A DNA stretch of 64,000 bases from Pantoea dispersa (GCF_014155765.1 NZ_SCKT01000001.1:1-64000); one strand, 5' to 3'; shown: positions 9,289 to 17,331, numbered from the stretch's first letter. The notes: generated from the sequence alone by a model not told the origin. Numbers and translations: made by a program.

Positions 9289-9860
9289 CAGTGCAATATG
9301 AGCAAATGCTGGGTGCGTTATTGCCTCGTGGTCCGGCATGGGATGACAGAGAGCCTTTATTGCTGGGATGCGCTCCAGCTCTTTCACGAGCACATCTGCG
9401 TGGGGATGCGTTGATGCTTGAAATCGACCCGCGCTCTGTTACCGAGCTAATAGATCGGTATGAAAGCATTACCGGGCTCCCTGATAGCTGTACCCCAGCC
9501 GATGCGCAAACCCTTCAGCAGCGCCGCCAGCGGCTTGATGCGAAGACAAACCTCGCTGGAGGAATCAACGAGGCGTTTTACAGGGCGCAGCTTGATGCGC
9601 TTGGTTACACCGAGGCGACGATTACTCGATACCCAAAGAGTAGTTTCAACTGTAACTCTCTTTGCACTGATTCACTTTACAGCGACGAGTGGCGCTATTA
9701 CTGGCGCGTAAACATTCCTGCATCTGCACAGGTTAACCCAATGACCTGCGTTGGTAACTGCACCGATTCGATCAGGACGTGGGGCGACACGGTTGTTGAA
9801 TGTGTTATGAATAAACTGGCCCCTTCCCATACCTACGTTATTTTTCTTTACACGGAGTAA
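9279..9860 (+). CDS. Phage baseplate protein, DUF2313 family (Mu gp48-like)
   Basis: This 193-residue protein follows gp47 as in Mu and carries the DUF2313 (YmfQ-like) start, [14 protein letters not shown]. The family links the baseplate wedge to the tail fibre. A cluster of cysteines (CNSLC near residue 123, then CVGNC near 156) stands out and could form disulfides or bind metal. It overlaps gp47 and ends two bases before the tail fibre gene. Confidence 0.88.
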   Translation: MDLTVQYEQMLGALLPRGPAWDDREPLLLGCAPALSRAHLRGDALMLEIDPRSVTELIDRYESITGLPDSCTPADAQTLQQRRQRLDAKTNLAGGINEAFYRAQLDALGYTEATITRYPKSSFNCNSLCTDSLYSDEWRYYWRVNIPASAQVNPMTCVGNCTDSIRTWGDTVVECVMNKLAPSHTYVIFLYTE

Positions 9861-9862
9861 TT

Positions 9863-10765
9863 ATGCATCGCATAGATACATCCACCGCTCAGGTGGATAA
9901 ATTCGGCTCGGGCAAAAATGGCTTCACGGGAGGGAATCCGCAAACAGGCGTATTACCTACAGCTCTGGATGCTGATTATTTTGACACTCTACAGGAAGAG
10001 TTAGCTGCCGTCATTGAGTCTGCTGGCATTACATTAAACAAAGCAGCAAATAATCAGTTGCTTTTAGCTATGAGGACATTGACGCCCGGTCGATTACTTA
10101 ATGTTCGAGTATTCACCGCAAATACTACTGTAACATTCAGTGCGATGACTAAAAACATCCGCGTTCAAATCGTAGGTGGTGGTGGGGGCGGCGGCGGCGC
10201 CCAGGCAACATCGGCAGGGCAGGCGTCGTGTGCTGGCGGGGGGTGTGGCGGTGCTTATGTAGAAGCTTATATGCCAGTGCCTGCTACATCGGTAGCGTTG
10301 ACGGTTGGCGCTGCTGGGTCTGGAGGAAGTCGAACTGGCCCAACAGCAGGGTCCGCTGGAGGAAGCTCTGTATTTGGAAACTACATAACTTGTCCGGGTG
10401 GTACTGGGGGCGGGGTTGGTAACGCAGCCACATACGGCTCACCATTTTATCGAGGAATGACGCTACAAACTCCACCAACTATAAACCTACCAACTGGTGC
10501 TGTACTTATTTCTTCAATGCGTGGGCAATCTGCGTCTGGGTCAGTGCTTGTCGGATCAGCCCCCAACCAAGGTGTAGGAGGTATTGGCGGGTCATCTCCA
10601 TTTGGAGTGGGTGGAAATGGCGGTGGTGGTGTTGTTAATGGCTCGCCAACGGCAGGGAGTGGTTATGGGGCTGGTGGAGGAGGTGGAGTTGAATTCTCCG
10701 CTTACGGAGGTGACGAAGGCGGTGCCGGCACTGGTGGGCTTTGCATTATTTGGGAGTATGCATAA
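9863..10765 (+). CDS. Tail fibre protein with glycine-rich tip
   Basis: The 300-residue protein opens like many short tail fibres ([20 protein letters not shown], then GGNPQTGV). The C-terminal about 190 residues are extremely glycine-rich with repeated runs of four to eight Gly, as in gp38-like adhesins and the glycine-rich fibre tips that form packed polyglycine helices with variable loops. This part probably contacts the host receptor. The last base of its stop is shared with the start of the Tfa-like gene, a usual pairing. It is much shorter than Mu S, so the fibre is of the short type. Confidence 0.85.
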   Translation: MHRIDTSTAQVDKFGSGKNGFTGGNPQTGVLPTALDADYFDTLQEELAAVIESAGITLNKAANNQLLLAMRTLTPGRLLNVRVFTANTTVTFSAMTKNIRVQIVGGGGGGGGAQATSAGQASCAGGGCGGAYVEAYMPVPATSVALTVGAAGSGGSRTGPTAGSAGGSSVFGNYITCPGGTGGGVGNAATYGSPFYRGMTLQTPPTINLPTGAVLISSMRGQSASGSVLVGSAPNQGVGGIGGSSPFGVGGNGGGGVVNGSPTAGSGYGAGGGGGVEFSAYGGDEGGAGTGGLCIIWEYA

Positions 10766-11169
10766 TGAGCATTGAAACCTACGCACTGATTAATTCTGAT
10801 GGATATATAGTTAACACCGTGTTATGGGATGGTGAAACTGATACATGGTCGCCAGAAGATGGCCTGGCAGCGATTCGATGCGGAGACTCAATATGCGAAA
10901 TTGGCGGTACGCACAAGGATGGCGTGTTCGACAGAGCCCCAATTCCTAATCCAACTTATGAAGAATATGTAGCTGAAGCGGAAGCGTTGAAGTCATCTCT
11001 CATGGCGGAGGCTGCGGACAAAATCTCAACGCTGCAGGATGCTGTAGATCTTGATATGGCAACTGATGATGAAAAAACAGAACTTGTAGCGTGGAAAAAA
11101 TATAGAGTTTTACTGAACAGAATCGATACATCAACCGCCCCAGATATAACTTTGCCGAAAAAACCATAG
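10765..11169 (+). CDS. Tail fibre assembly protein (Tfa-like)
   Basis: The 134-residue protein should be the chaperone of the tail fibre. Its C-terminal region, [20 protein letters not shown], is the Tfa hallmark and echoes the RIDTSTA at the start of the fibre itself. The ATG at 10765 overlaps the fibre stop (TAATG); a start eight codons upstream would lie inside the fibre. A terminator follows. Confidence 0.88.
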   Translation: MSIETYALINSDGYIVNTVLWDGETDTWSPEDGLAAIRCGDSICEIGGTHKDGVFDRAPIPNPTYEEYVAEAEALKSSLMAEAADKISTLQDAVDLDMATDDEKTELVAWKKYRVLLNRIDTSTAPDITLPKKP

Positions 11170-11173
11170 AAAC

Positions 11174-11204
11174 AACCCCGGCATATCACGCCGGGTTATT
11201 CTTT
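11174..11204. terminator. Two-way terminator between tfa and the acetyltransferase gene
   Basis: CCCGGC-N7-GCCGGG lies between two convergent genes. On the plus strand it is followed by TTATTCTTTTTC; on the minus strand by GGTTGTTTC. The stop codon of the minus-strand gene falls in the loop. Confidence 0.65.
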
Positions 11205-11929
11205 TTCTTGATGGACTTTATTTCAGATATTGCTTTTTCAATTTCATCAAAGCTTATTCCATGAAGAAGGGAAACATCCATATCCCACCACTTCAATTCC
11301 ATTAACTCTCTTATGGTATCTTTATTAAATCTGTACTTTATTATCCTGGCAGGGTTTCCACCAACTATTGCATAAGGCGGAACATCTTTTGTTACCACCG
11401 CACCACCACCAATGATGGCCCCGTGTCCAACGGAAACACCCTTTAGTATCAATGCGCCTCGGCCTATCCACACATCATTGCCTATGATGGTTGGGGTATT
11501 GTCATTTCCGTGCATATAATCCAGTCTTGGCGTATTAACGCACTGAAATGGATGTGTAGAAAGCCAGTTTAAAGGGTGGTTGTCAGGTCCGATAGTGACA
11601 TTTGCAGCTATAGAGCAATACGAGCCAATTTTTACGCAGCTATCAATGTGAGAATTTTCCCTAATGTAGGTAAACTTGCCAATGCTGACGCCCTTTTTCA
11701 CAAAAGAGCCTCTTTTTATTATTTGAACTGCTTCGGATGTAATTAATCCATGCTGTTCAATAAAATCTCTTGAATAAACATTATCAATGTCGTTATAAGG
11801 GGTTATGTCGAAATCGTTCCTCTCAAGACTTGCTCTGAGTTCTCGTATTTCATTTTGCAATTCATTGATTCTTCCGTTTGGGATGCTGTTGATTCTATTT
11901 CTTATTAATCTGTACAGAGATTTAATCAC
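11186..11929 (-). CDS. Hexapeptide-repeat O-acetyltransferase moron
   Basis: The 247-residue protein has a left-handed beta-helix acyltransferase domain at about residues 70-200: isoleucine- and glycine-spaced hexapeptides, a His118 in IGPDNHPLNW, then GNDVWIGRGALI and the family end GNPARIIKYRF. Residues 12-38 form a probable coiled coil. Relatives O-acetylate sugars of O-antigen, capsule or Nod factors. In an SfV-like prophage such a gene is probably for lysogenic conversion: it would change the surface sugar the phage binds. It is low in GC, runs against the tail genes, and has its own promoter and terminator. The acceptor sugar cannot be told from sequence. Confidence 0.85.
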   Translation of the reverse strand: MIKSLYRLIRNRINSIPNGRINELQNEIRELRASLERNDFDITPYNDIDNVYSRDFIEQHGLITSEAVQIIKRGSFVKKGVSIGKFTYIRENSHIDSCVKIGSYCSIAANVTIGPDNHPLNWLSTHPFQCVNTPRLDYMHGNDNTPTIIGNDVWIGRGALILKGVSVGHGAIIGGGAVVTKDVPPYAIVGGNPARIIKYRFNKDTIRELMELKWWDMDVSLLHGISFDEIEKAISEIKSIKKKNNPA

Positions 11930-11985
11930 AATTATCCTTTTTTATCTTTTGATAAAATCGCATCTAATATGATAAGGTAAGCTTA

Positions 11986-12015
11986 AGTATACGGCAAATA
12001 TATATTTTCAGTAAA
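11986..12015 (-). promoter_or_regulatory. Predicted sigma-70 promoter of the acetyltransferase gene
   Basis: On the minus strand TTTACT and TATACT are 18 bases apart, about 55 to 85 bases upstream of the start codon, within an AT-rich stretch. This gives the moron its own promoter. Prediction from consensus only. Confidence 0.5.
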
Positions 12016-12067
12016 TTAGAAACTTGCCAGATTCTTCGCCTTTCATCATGCAACTATCCTAGCATTG

Positions 12068-12148
12068 ATGGACAAAATCGAAGGAAGTGATGGCGCTACT
12101 ACTGATCTGCAGAAACGCATGAAAGCTATCGACGGTCTGGATGCATAA
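12068..12148 (+). pseudogene. C-terminal remnant of a phage gene
   Basis: A 26-codon open stretch (MDKIEGSDGATTDLQKRMKA and on to GLDA, stop TAA) looks like the tail end of a larger protein. It has no ribosome site and no room for an upstream domain. It probably marks a deletion or recombination scar beside the acetyltransferase moron. A GC hairpin (GCCCC-GGCGA-GGGGC type) follows at about 12152; with its six A before it, it would act as a terminator on the minus strand. Confidence 0.35.
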
Positions 12149-12202
12149 AAAAGCCCCGGCGACGGGGCAGAGGTATACCGCGCCGATCTGAGCAGGCTAC
12201 GG

Positions 12203-12242
12203 GGTGGGTGATTAAAGCTTAGTCACTCGCACCGCACCCACC
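12203..12242. repeat. 8-bp inverted repeat in the gap before umuD
   Basis: GGTGGGTG and CACCCACC enclose 24 bases. Together with the hairpin near 12152 this is the only structure I see between 12150 and 12320. No gene is supported in that stretch. Confidence 0.4.
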
Positions 12243-12322
12243 AAACTAAATCTCCTTACCCGCCAAAGGCTTTACAAAAACCTCAACCGCAGCGGCTTGA
12301 TCATTTTCAGTGATTGATATTA

Positions 12323-12338
12323 CTGTATTTATATACAG
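12323..12338. promoter_or_regulatory. LexA (SOS) box of umuDC
   Basis: CTGT-ATTTATAT-ACAG is a full match to the CTGT-N8-ACAG LexA operator. It ends 22 bases before the umuD start, with the bases around it (TA before, TA after) extending the palindrome. It should repress umuDC until DNA damage. Confidence 0.93.
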
Positions 12339-12359
12339 TAACTTTTTGAGATAACGAAA

Positions 12360-12782
12360 ATGGAGCTTTTAAGACCAGCGGAAATCCGCGCCATTCTGGA
12401 GTTGCCACTTTATGTAAGTCGCGTGCCATGCGGCTTCCCATCGCCTGCGCAGGACTACGTTGAGCAGAGGATCGATCTCAACAATCTTCTGGTGCAGCAT
12501 CCCAGCGCGACATATTTCATCAAGGTCAGCGGGGATTCGATGATTGAAGGGGGCATCAACGATGGCGACATGCTGGTTGTAGACAGCTCACTTAAAGCCG
12601 GTCACGGCGACGTTGTGGTTGCCTCCCTCGCCGGTGAATTCACCGTGAAGCAGCTTATGCTGCGCCCCTTCCTGCATCTCAAGCCGATGAATTCGGCGCA
12701 CTCCATAATTCCTATAGATGATGCTGATCAGTTCGAAGTGTTCGGTGTGGTCCGTCACGCAATCAAAAATATAGGCCAGTAG
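12360..12782 (+). CDS. umuD: DNA polymerase V subunit UmuD (prophage-borne)
   Basis: UmuD cuts itself with help from RecA filaments to give UmuD', which joins UmuC as translesion polymerase V. The 140-residue protein keeps the Cys24-Gly25 cleavage site in VPCGFPSPA, the nucleophile Ser60 in SGDSM and Lys97 in FTVKQ, at the same positions as E. coli UmuD. It starts 22 bases after a LexA box and ends one base before umuC. Its place in a prophage next to tail genes suggests a phage- or plasmid-type copy rather than the chromosomal one. Confidence 0.96.
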   Translation: MELLRPAEIRAILELPLYVSRVPCGFPSPAQDYVEQRIDLNNLLVQHPSATYFIKVSGDSMIEGGINDGDMLVVDSSLKAGHGDVVVASLAGEFTVKQLMLRPFLHLKPMNSAHSIIPIDDADQFEVFGVVRHAIKNIGQ

Positions 12783-14045
12783 ATGTTCGCCCTGGTGGAC
12801 GTTAACTCGTTCTACGCCAGCTGCGAAACGGTGTTTAGACCAGACCTGCGCGGAAGGCCGGTAGTTGTGCTGAGCAACAATGACGGCTGCGTTATCGCGC
12901 GCTCTGCAGAGGCAAAGAAAATTGGCATCAAAATGGGCGATCCCTTCTTCAAGATGAAGGATGAACTGCGCCGGCACAGAGTGCAGGTGTTCAGCTCTAA
13001 CTACGCGCTTTACGCTGACATGAGTAACCGGGTGATGACCACGCTGGAGGATATGGCGCCAGCCGTTGAAATCTACTCGATTGACGAAGCTTTCATGAAC
13101 CTGACGGGCATGCGCCGCTATAAGCCGCTGGAGGGATACGGGCGCGAGATTCGCGAGCGCGTATATCGTGAAACGCACCTGACCGTAGGCGTTGGTATCG
13201 CGCAGACCAAGACGCTGGCGAAGCTGGCTAATCACGCGGCCAAAAAGTGGACGCAGACCGGCGGCGTAGTTGATCTGTCCAACGTTGAGCGCCAGCGTAA
13301 ATTGATGGCGCTGGTACCGGTAGAGGATGTCTGGGGCGTTGGCCGGCGCATCAGCAAGAAGCTTAACGCGATGGGCATTGATACCGCGAAAGACCTGGCA
13401 GAGCAGAGCACCTGGATAATCAGGAAGCATTTTAACGTTGTGCTTGAGCGTACTGTCAGGGAGCTGCGCGGAGAGCCGTGTCTTGAGCTGGAAGAGTTTG
13501 CGCCGACAAAGCAGCAGATCGTCTGTTCACGTTCGTTCGGCAGCCGGATAACAAAATATGAGGATATGCGCGAGGCCGTATGCAATTTCGCAGCGCGAGC
13601 TGCTGAGAAGCTGCGCGGAGAGCGTCAGTACTGCCGCCAGATTGCTGTGTTTGTCAGGACCAGCCCGCACGCGGTGGATGAGGTGTTCTACGGCAATCAG
13701 GCGATGGGTAAGCTGCTGACCCCGTCGAATGACTCCCGCGACATCATACGCATCGCTATGGAGGCGCTGGACCGCATCTGGCTTGACGGCCACCGTTATA
13801 TGAAAGCAGGTGTGATGCTGGGCGATTTTTTCAGTCAGGGCGTCGCACAGCTCAATCTGTTTGATGAATTTCAGCCACAGCCTAACAGCGAGGCGCTGAT
13901 GCGTGTTGTTGACGGGCTCAACCAAAGCGGGAAGGGGAAACTATGGTTCGCAGGACAGGGCATACAGAAATCCTGGGCGATGAAGCGCGAAATGCTGTCG
14001 CCGGCATACACCACAAGGTATTCGGACCTACCCGTTGCGAAGTGA
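12783..14045 (+). CDS. umuC: DNA polymerase V catalytic subunit UmuC (prophage-borne)
   Basis: UmuC is a Y-family polymerase that copies past damaged bases. The 420-residue protein has the catalytic residues Asp6 (FALVDVNSFYASCE) and Asp101-Glu102 (YSIDEAF), the YVGVGIAQTKTLAKLANH-type palm segment near residue 140, and a C-terminal little-finger domain. Near the C-terminus QLNLFDEF resembles a beta-clamp binding motif (QLNLF). It abuts umuD, forming one SOS-induced operon. Length matches E. coli UmuC (422). Confidence 0.96.
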   Translation: MFALVDVNSFYASCETVFRPDLRGRPVVVLSNNDGCVIARSAEAKKIGIKMGDPFFKMKDELRRHRVQVFSSNYALYADMSNRVMTTLEDMAPAVEIYSIDEAFMNLTGMRRYKPLEGYGREIRERVYRETHLTVGVGIAQTKTLAKLANHAAKKWTQTGGVVDLSNVERQRKLMALVPVEDVWGVGRRISKKLNAMGIDTAKDLAEQSTWIIRKHFNVVLERTVRELRGEPCLELEEFAPTKQQIVCSRSFGSRITKYEDMREAVCNFAARAAEKLRGERQYCRQIAVFVRTSPHAVDEVFYGNQAMGKLLTPSNDSRDIIRIAMEALDRIWLDGHRYMKAGVMLGDFFSQGVAQLNLFDEFQPQPNSEALMRVVDGLNQSGKGKLWFAGQGIQKSWAMKREMLSPAYTTRYSDLPVAK

Positions 14046-14053
14046 CATTTGTG

Positions 14054-14344
14054 ATGCAGCCGCTTCATCAGATATTGCCAACGAGCAGATCATGCTTCGT
14101 CAGAGAACTTAAAGGGCGGACATGTATTGTTGATGCGATGAGGATGCCACAAAGCGGCGATACCGTCTTGCTGGACATGTCAGGCTTTCTGGAATGGGCA
14201 CAGATTTTTCTGCATCCTCGCCGCGTTATCACAGATGAGGGAATGATTCTTGAAAGCGATCTGCTTGAAGATATTGCGATAGTGGGAGTGGTGACGCACG
14301 AAATCAGTACCATGCAGGGAAGTTCGGACGACTTGCCAATTTGA
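14054..14344 (+). CDS. Small phage protein downstream of umuC, unknown function
   Basis: This 96-residue protein is not one I can name. It starts 8 bases after umuC and so should be in the same SOS-controlled transcript. The middle reads SGDTVLLDMSGFLEW, then RRVITDEGMILE and IAIVGVVTHEI. This order faintly recalls the C-terminal fold of LexA/UmuD-type S24 proteins (a GD-hydrophobic strand and a final VGVV strand), but no catalytic Ser-Lys pair is visible. It could be a regulator or decoy of the SOS peptidase fold, which is speculation. Confidence 0.65.
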   Translation: MQPLHQILPTSRSCFVRELKGRTCIVDAMRMPQSGDTVLLDMSGFLEWAQIFLHPRRVITDEGMILESDLLEDIAIVGVVTHEISTMQGSSDDLPI

Positions 14345-14408
14345 TGTTTATACGGTGGGTTTTGCCATCGTTATACCATTATTTCACCATCGTAAAATGT
14401 AGGCAATA

Positions 14409-14434
14409 AAAAGCAGCCGTAAATGGCTGCTTTT
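14409..14434. terminator. Two-way terminator between the umuC operon and the int operon
   Basis: AAAAGCAGCC-GTAAAT-GGCTGCTTTT is a perfect 10-bp stem with A and T tracts on its two sides, so it can stop transcription from either direction. Confidence 0.8.
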
Positions 14435-14445
14435 CTTTGGGATTT

Positions 14446-14494
14446 TGGTCGGCACGAGAGGATTTGAACCTCCGACCCCATTGACACCCCATGA
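14446..14494 (-). other. 3' fragment of a tRNA-Pro(GGG) gene, likely attachment site
   Basis: On the minus strand, the last part of a proline tRNA is present: the GGAGG-TTCAAAT-CCTCT T-arm, the 3' acceptor strand CGTGCCG, A and CCA, and upstream of it an anticodon-loop-like CATGGGGTG. The first half of the tRNA is missing; the sequence continues as AT-rich DNA. The variable region differs from the E. coli proL sequence that I recall and is two bases longer. It cannot make a tRNA. Such 3' fragments are what integrases that target tRNA genes leave or carry, so this is probably an att core or a relic of one. Confidence 0.75.
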
Positions 14495-14552
14495 TCGTGT
14501 GGAAAAATTATAAATTATTTATTGTAAAGAATAGACTGTATATCGCTACGAT

Positions 14553-15359
14553 TTAAAGCATAACTTCCTTTAGATTAGAAAAGGACCTTGAAGTGTTGAA
14601 GGGATTAACTATGACACCTAGCTCTTTACCATTACCTAAAAGTAAATTACCTAGACTGCTGCAATAGTTATCATCAGCATCAAGAGCGACGTGTGCAATT
14701 AATCCATCTAGATAAATTCTACAAAATAAATAAGACATGTATGCATAAGGAGGTCCTAAATCAAACTCCTGCCGTTCAATGATAGGCGTACGATTGTGGG
14801 GAATGCCTCTATCGTATATCTGATGGAGTCTAATTGGAAAATCATTATAGTTAAGAGGACTCTTTGTTAAGGTGGCTATTCGTAGCCTCTCTAACAAATC
14901 AGGATGCAATACTACCTCACTCATGTCCTCTCTGGTTGATGCTGCAGCGCGCCAAACAATACTTAAAAAGAATACTTTTAAAGCTGATGTATCAATGTTA
15001 TTGAAAATTCTAAAGCTAAATCCATCAGCACTCATCGGAACCGATAACTCTTCATCTAGTAAACTGCGCTGAAATGTTGGCCAACCACTCCAAACCAAGT
15101 GATTTCTTCTCAGAATTTTAATCGCTTTATCGTCGATGTCTCTAAGTATACTTTCACCATCCTGGATAACCAGTTGGTTGTCATACCAGCCTTGAAATCT
15201 CTTGGTTTCCGGACCATTATGCCATTTCTGTATGGCTCTTTCTCCCTTTTTGCTTAGCAGAGTTAAAGCGCGAGGAAGTATATGGGAGTCTACAAACTTA
15301 CCCTTTTTGCCGGTTAGCTTACAAATACCCTCCGCAATAATCTCCTTTTTTTTTCTCAT
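14553..15359 (-). CDS. Uncharacterised cargo protein with HNH-like N-terminus
   Basis: I do not recognise a named family for this 268-residue protein. Residues 13-30 read CKLTGKKGKFVDSHILPRAL, which resembles the C..C/T-G...DSHIIP motif at the start of many uncharacterised HNH-like proteins, but the second cysteine is replaced by Thr. The rest is mixed alpha/beta without signal or membrane segments. A clear ribosome site (AAAGGA) lies before ATG. It follows the membrane protein gene by 45 bases in the same direction and is low in GC. Position between int and an att-like tRNA fragment marks it as cargo; a role in phage defence or exclusion is a guess from context. Confidence 0.7.
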   Translation of the reverse strand: MRKKKEIIAEGICKLTGKKGKFVDSHILPRALTLLSKKGERAIQKWHNGPETKRFQGWYDNQLVIQDGESILRDIDDKAIKILRRNHLVWSGWPTFQRSLLDEELSVPMSADGFSFRIFNNIDTSALKVFFLSIVWRAAASTREDMSEVVLHPDLLERLRIATLTKSPLNYNDFPIRLHQIYDRGIPHNRTPIIERQEFDLGPPYAYMSYLFCRIYLDGLIAHVALDADDNYCSSLGNLLLGNGKELGVIVNPFNTSRSFSNLKEVML

Positions 15360-15404
15360 TTTTTATCCTTTCATTATCCTCTGAATAAACCCATGATATA
15401 GGGG

Positions 15405-15872
15405 TTAAAGTTTCCGATAAACTGAGTAAAGATCCCAAAAAGGAAACAATACTCTTGATAGCAAAACGCCGAAAATCACCCCCGACAAAACACTCCCCGC
15501 ACCAGATTGTGCAATTATCTCGAATAGGTTACCTGCGGTGCCAAAATACTTCATTGAGATGTAAGCTACAATCAACGTGCAGATTGCCAAAAAGTTTGCG
15601 GATGAATCAACAATGGCCTTAAGCCTCTTTTGATATTTTGGCTCTCGCGCGTAGGTTAGATAGATAACCATTAAATAACAATAACCTACATAAGCTGTAG
15701 TGATAATGGCAATCCATGCGGATTTATGTCGATCACCGAACCTTTCTAAAAAAATTACTGCGGCCAAAAAAAATACACCTAAAGAATAAATCCAGTATTC
15801 AATAGCCTTCTGAATGTGCTTTGGCATACCAGAGTGCCCAGAAACTTCCTCCTGACTATCTGTTGCGCCCAT
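15405..15872 (-). CDS. Four-helix membrane protein, cargo gene
   Basis: The 155-residue protein has an acidic N-terminus (about 15 residues) and four hydrophobic segments at about 26-42, 52-73, 90-108 and 124-146, with a basic loop around 75-85. No family is recognised. It has a strong ribosome site (AGGAG, 8 bases before ATG). It sits 11 bases after a broken small gene and 45 bases before the HNH-like gene, so the two are probably co-transcribed. A membrane partner beside a soluble possible nuclease is a layout seen in several phage-exclusion systems. Confidence 0.7.
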   Translation of the reverse strand: MGATDSQEEVSGHSGMPKHIQKAIEYWIYSLGVFFLAAVIFLERFGDRHKSAWIAIITTAYVGYCYLMVIYLTYAREPKYQKRLKAIVDSSANFLAICTLIVAYISMKYFGTAGNLFEIIAQSGAGSVLSGVIFGVLLSRVLFPFWDLYSVYRKL

Positions 15873-15883
15873 GACAAAAACTC

Positions 15884-16150
15884 CTAATCAATTAACCTTA
15901 AATTGGGATGGCTCATCCCTACGTCAATCGCATCCGCGCACTTCAACAATTCTGCTGCCAATTCCCTAGCCATATCAGACCTTATGCTTAGCTGCATATC
16001 GGGGAACAGCTGCGGGTCATCAATTTAGGCAGTCATCGAGTCCTTCATCCTGAGATCGAGCACAAGCAAACGACCGCGTGTGATGTAAATCATACCGAAA
16101 TCAGTTAGCTCTGGCATGCGCCCCACGTTAGAATTTTTATGATCTGCCAT
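15884..16150 (-). pseudogene. Small phage gene interrupted by a stop codon
   Basis: An 89-codon frame runs from ATG at 16150 to TAG at 15884 but has TAA at codon 42 (16027..16025). On both sides of the stop the translation is sensible: YITRGRLLVLDLRMKDSMTA before it and IDDPQLFPDMQLSIRSDMAR after it, which reads as one continuous protein of the kind often found beside phage integrases. A single base change (for example from AAA) would explain the stop. If not a sequencing error, the gene is inactive. Confidence 0.65.
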
Positions 16151-16170
16151 AATTACCTCAAATTGAATGC

Positions 16171-17259
16171 TTAAGTAGCTCTGCCTTTTGCCTGCAGTTC
16201 TTTGTATCTTTCATGAAGAGAGCGAGGATAAAGCTCTGTGTAAATCTGCCACAATGTTTTGAGTGACTGGTGCCCTGTAACCTGAGCCACTTCTTCCAAA
16301 ACAAATCCCGCCTCGAAAAGCCTGCTCGCACCCTCTCTTCGCAAGTCGTGATAACGTAAATCTCTAATACCCAACCTGTTTCTCTCTTCTCCAAAAACAA
16401 TAGAAATTCGTTTTTGTTTATAAGGAAAAATCAGGTCGCCGACCTTTGGTTGCTCTTGAACAATGTCCCAGGCTTCGCCGAGCAGAGCGACATACATGTG
16501 GTTGCCAATCTTTTTCAGTGGGTGTTTTCTGTCTCTTACGAGTATGGCTTTCTGCTTGTGATCGATATCATCCCATCGCAGGCTGGTCACTTCACCAATG
16601 CGCATGCAAGATAGAATTGAGAAAAGGAATATGCGGTGAAATGGAATAGCTTTGTAAGAGCGCTCAGCCCTATACTCAAGAGCAGAGAGCAGCTGGCTAA
16701 CTTCCTCCGAAGTAGGCCGGCGGCTCCTCTTCTGAGACATTGAGATCATGCCAAGTTTATTAAGTTGGTACTTAGCAATCGTGTAGCAGCTCAGGTCAAC
16801 TTCCACATTGAACATTGGACCAGCCGAACCAAGCACAGAGCCTATAAAGGTAATGTCGTTCCTGATTGTAGACGGGCCGGCACCTTGTGATGCCCTTACC
16901 TTGGCATGATTAATCAGCGTATGTGGCGTGAAGTTGCTTAATGGCACATCACAAATTTCGCTGCGGCTAATCAGGCTCAAAGTTGACGCTTTGCTCTTGC
17001 TGTATTTGATGTTGGGATGATTCATATAAAGCTCGAGCAGTTCGCCAAAAAGCGTAACGCGCTGCTGCTGCGCTACAGGAACGCCATTTTTTTCGATATC
17101 AGCAACGCGTATCACTCCCCATGATTTCGCTTCCGACATCTTTGGAAACGTATCTCGTTCACGATAAACTATTGCGCCTTCTTTCTTAACAGCAACCGTG
17201 CAGCGGTACCTGATATCGCCTTTGGACGTCTTACGCTTTTCAATACTGTAGTAAGCCAT
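16171..17259 (-). CDS. int: Tyrosine-type phage integrase
   Basis: The 362-residue protein has all catalytic residues of tyrosine recombinases: Arg220 in SCMRIGEVTSLRWDD, His304 and Arg307 in YHDLRREGASRLF, His330 in VTGHQSL and Tyr340 in WQIYTELYP. The first about 60 residues look like an arm-type DNA-binding domain and 70-160 like the core-binding domain. It would catalyse insertion and excision of the prophage. It reads away from the core genome, with its 5' end facing the presumed junction, as in P4-type layouts where the att site lies upstream of int. A LexA box lies about 75 bases upstream. Confidence 0.95.
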   Translation of the reverse strand: MAYYSIEKRKTSKGDIRYRCTVAVKKEGAIVYRERDTFPKMSEAKSWGVIRVADIEKNGVPVAQQQRVTLFGELLELYMNHPNIKYSKSKASTLSLISRSEICDVPLSNFTPHTLINHAKVRASQGAGPSTIRNDITFIGSVLGSAGPMFNVEVDLSCYTIAKYQLNKLGMISMSQKRSRRPTSEEVSQLLSALEYRAERSYKAIPFHRIFLFSILSCMRIGEVTSLRWDDIDHKQKAILVRDRKHPLKKIGNHMYVALLGEAWDIVQEQPKVGDLIFPYKQKRISIVFGEERNRLGIRDLRYHDLRREGASRLFEAGFVLEEVAQVTGHQSLKTLWQIYTELYPRSLHERYKELQAKGRAT

Positions 17260-17331
17260 TTCAATATCTCATTATGGGTTCCCTAGGGGGGCCTTCAGGG
17301 GGACCTGAGCACACAAAAATGCTCGATAATA

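Noticed and set aside
10180-10760. Tandem repeat in the tail fibre gene
   Set aside because: The repeated look comes from glycine codons; there is no regular DNA repeat unit.
12262-12320. Minus-strand frame reading ...QAAAVEVFVKPLAGKEI
   Set aside because: No start codon or ribosome site; it runs back into the LexA box. At most a remnant.
12588-13430. 280-codon open frame on the minus strand across umuD/umuC
   Set aside because: Both umuD and umuC are certain, and the antisense translation has no recognisable pattern.
14446-14494. A functional tRNA gene
   Set aside because: The 5' acceptor strand and D-arm are missing and the next bases are AT-rich, so no tRNA can form.
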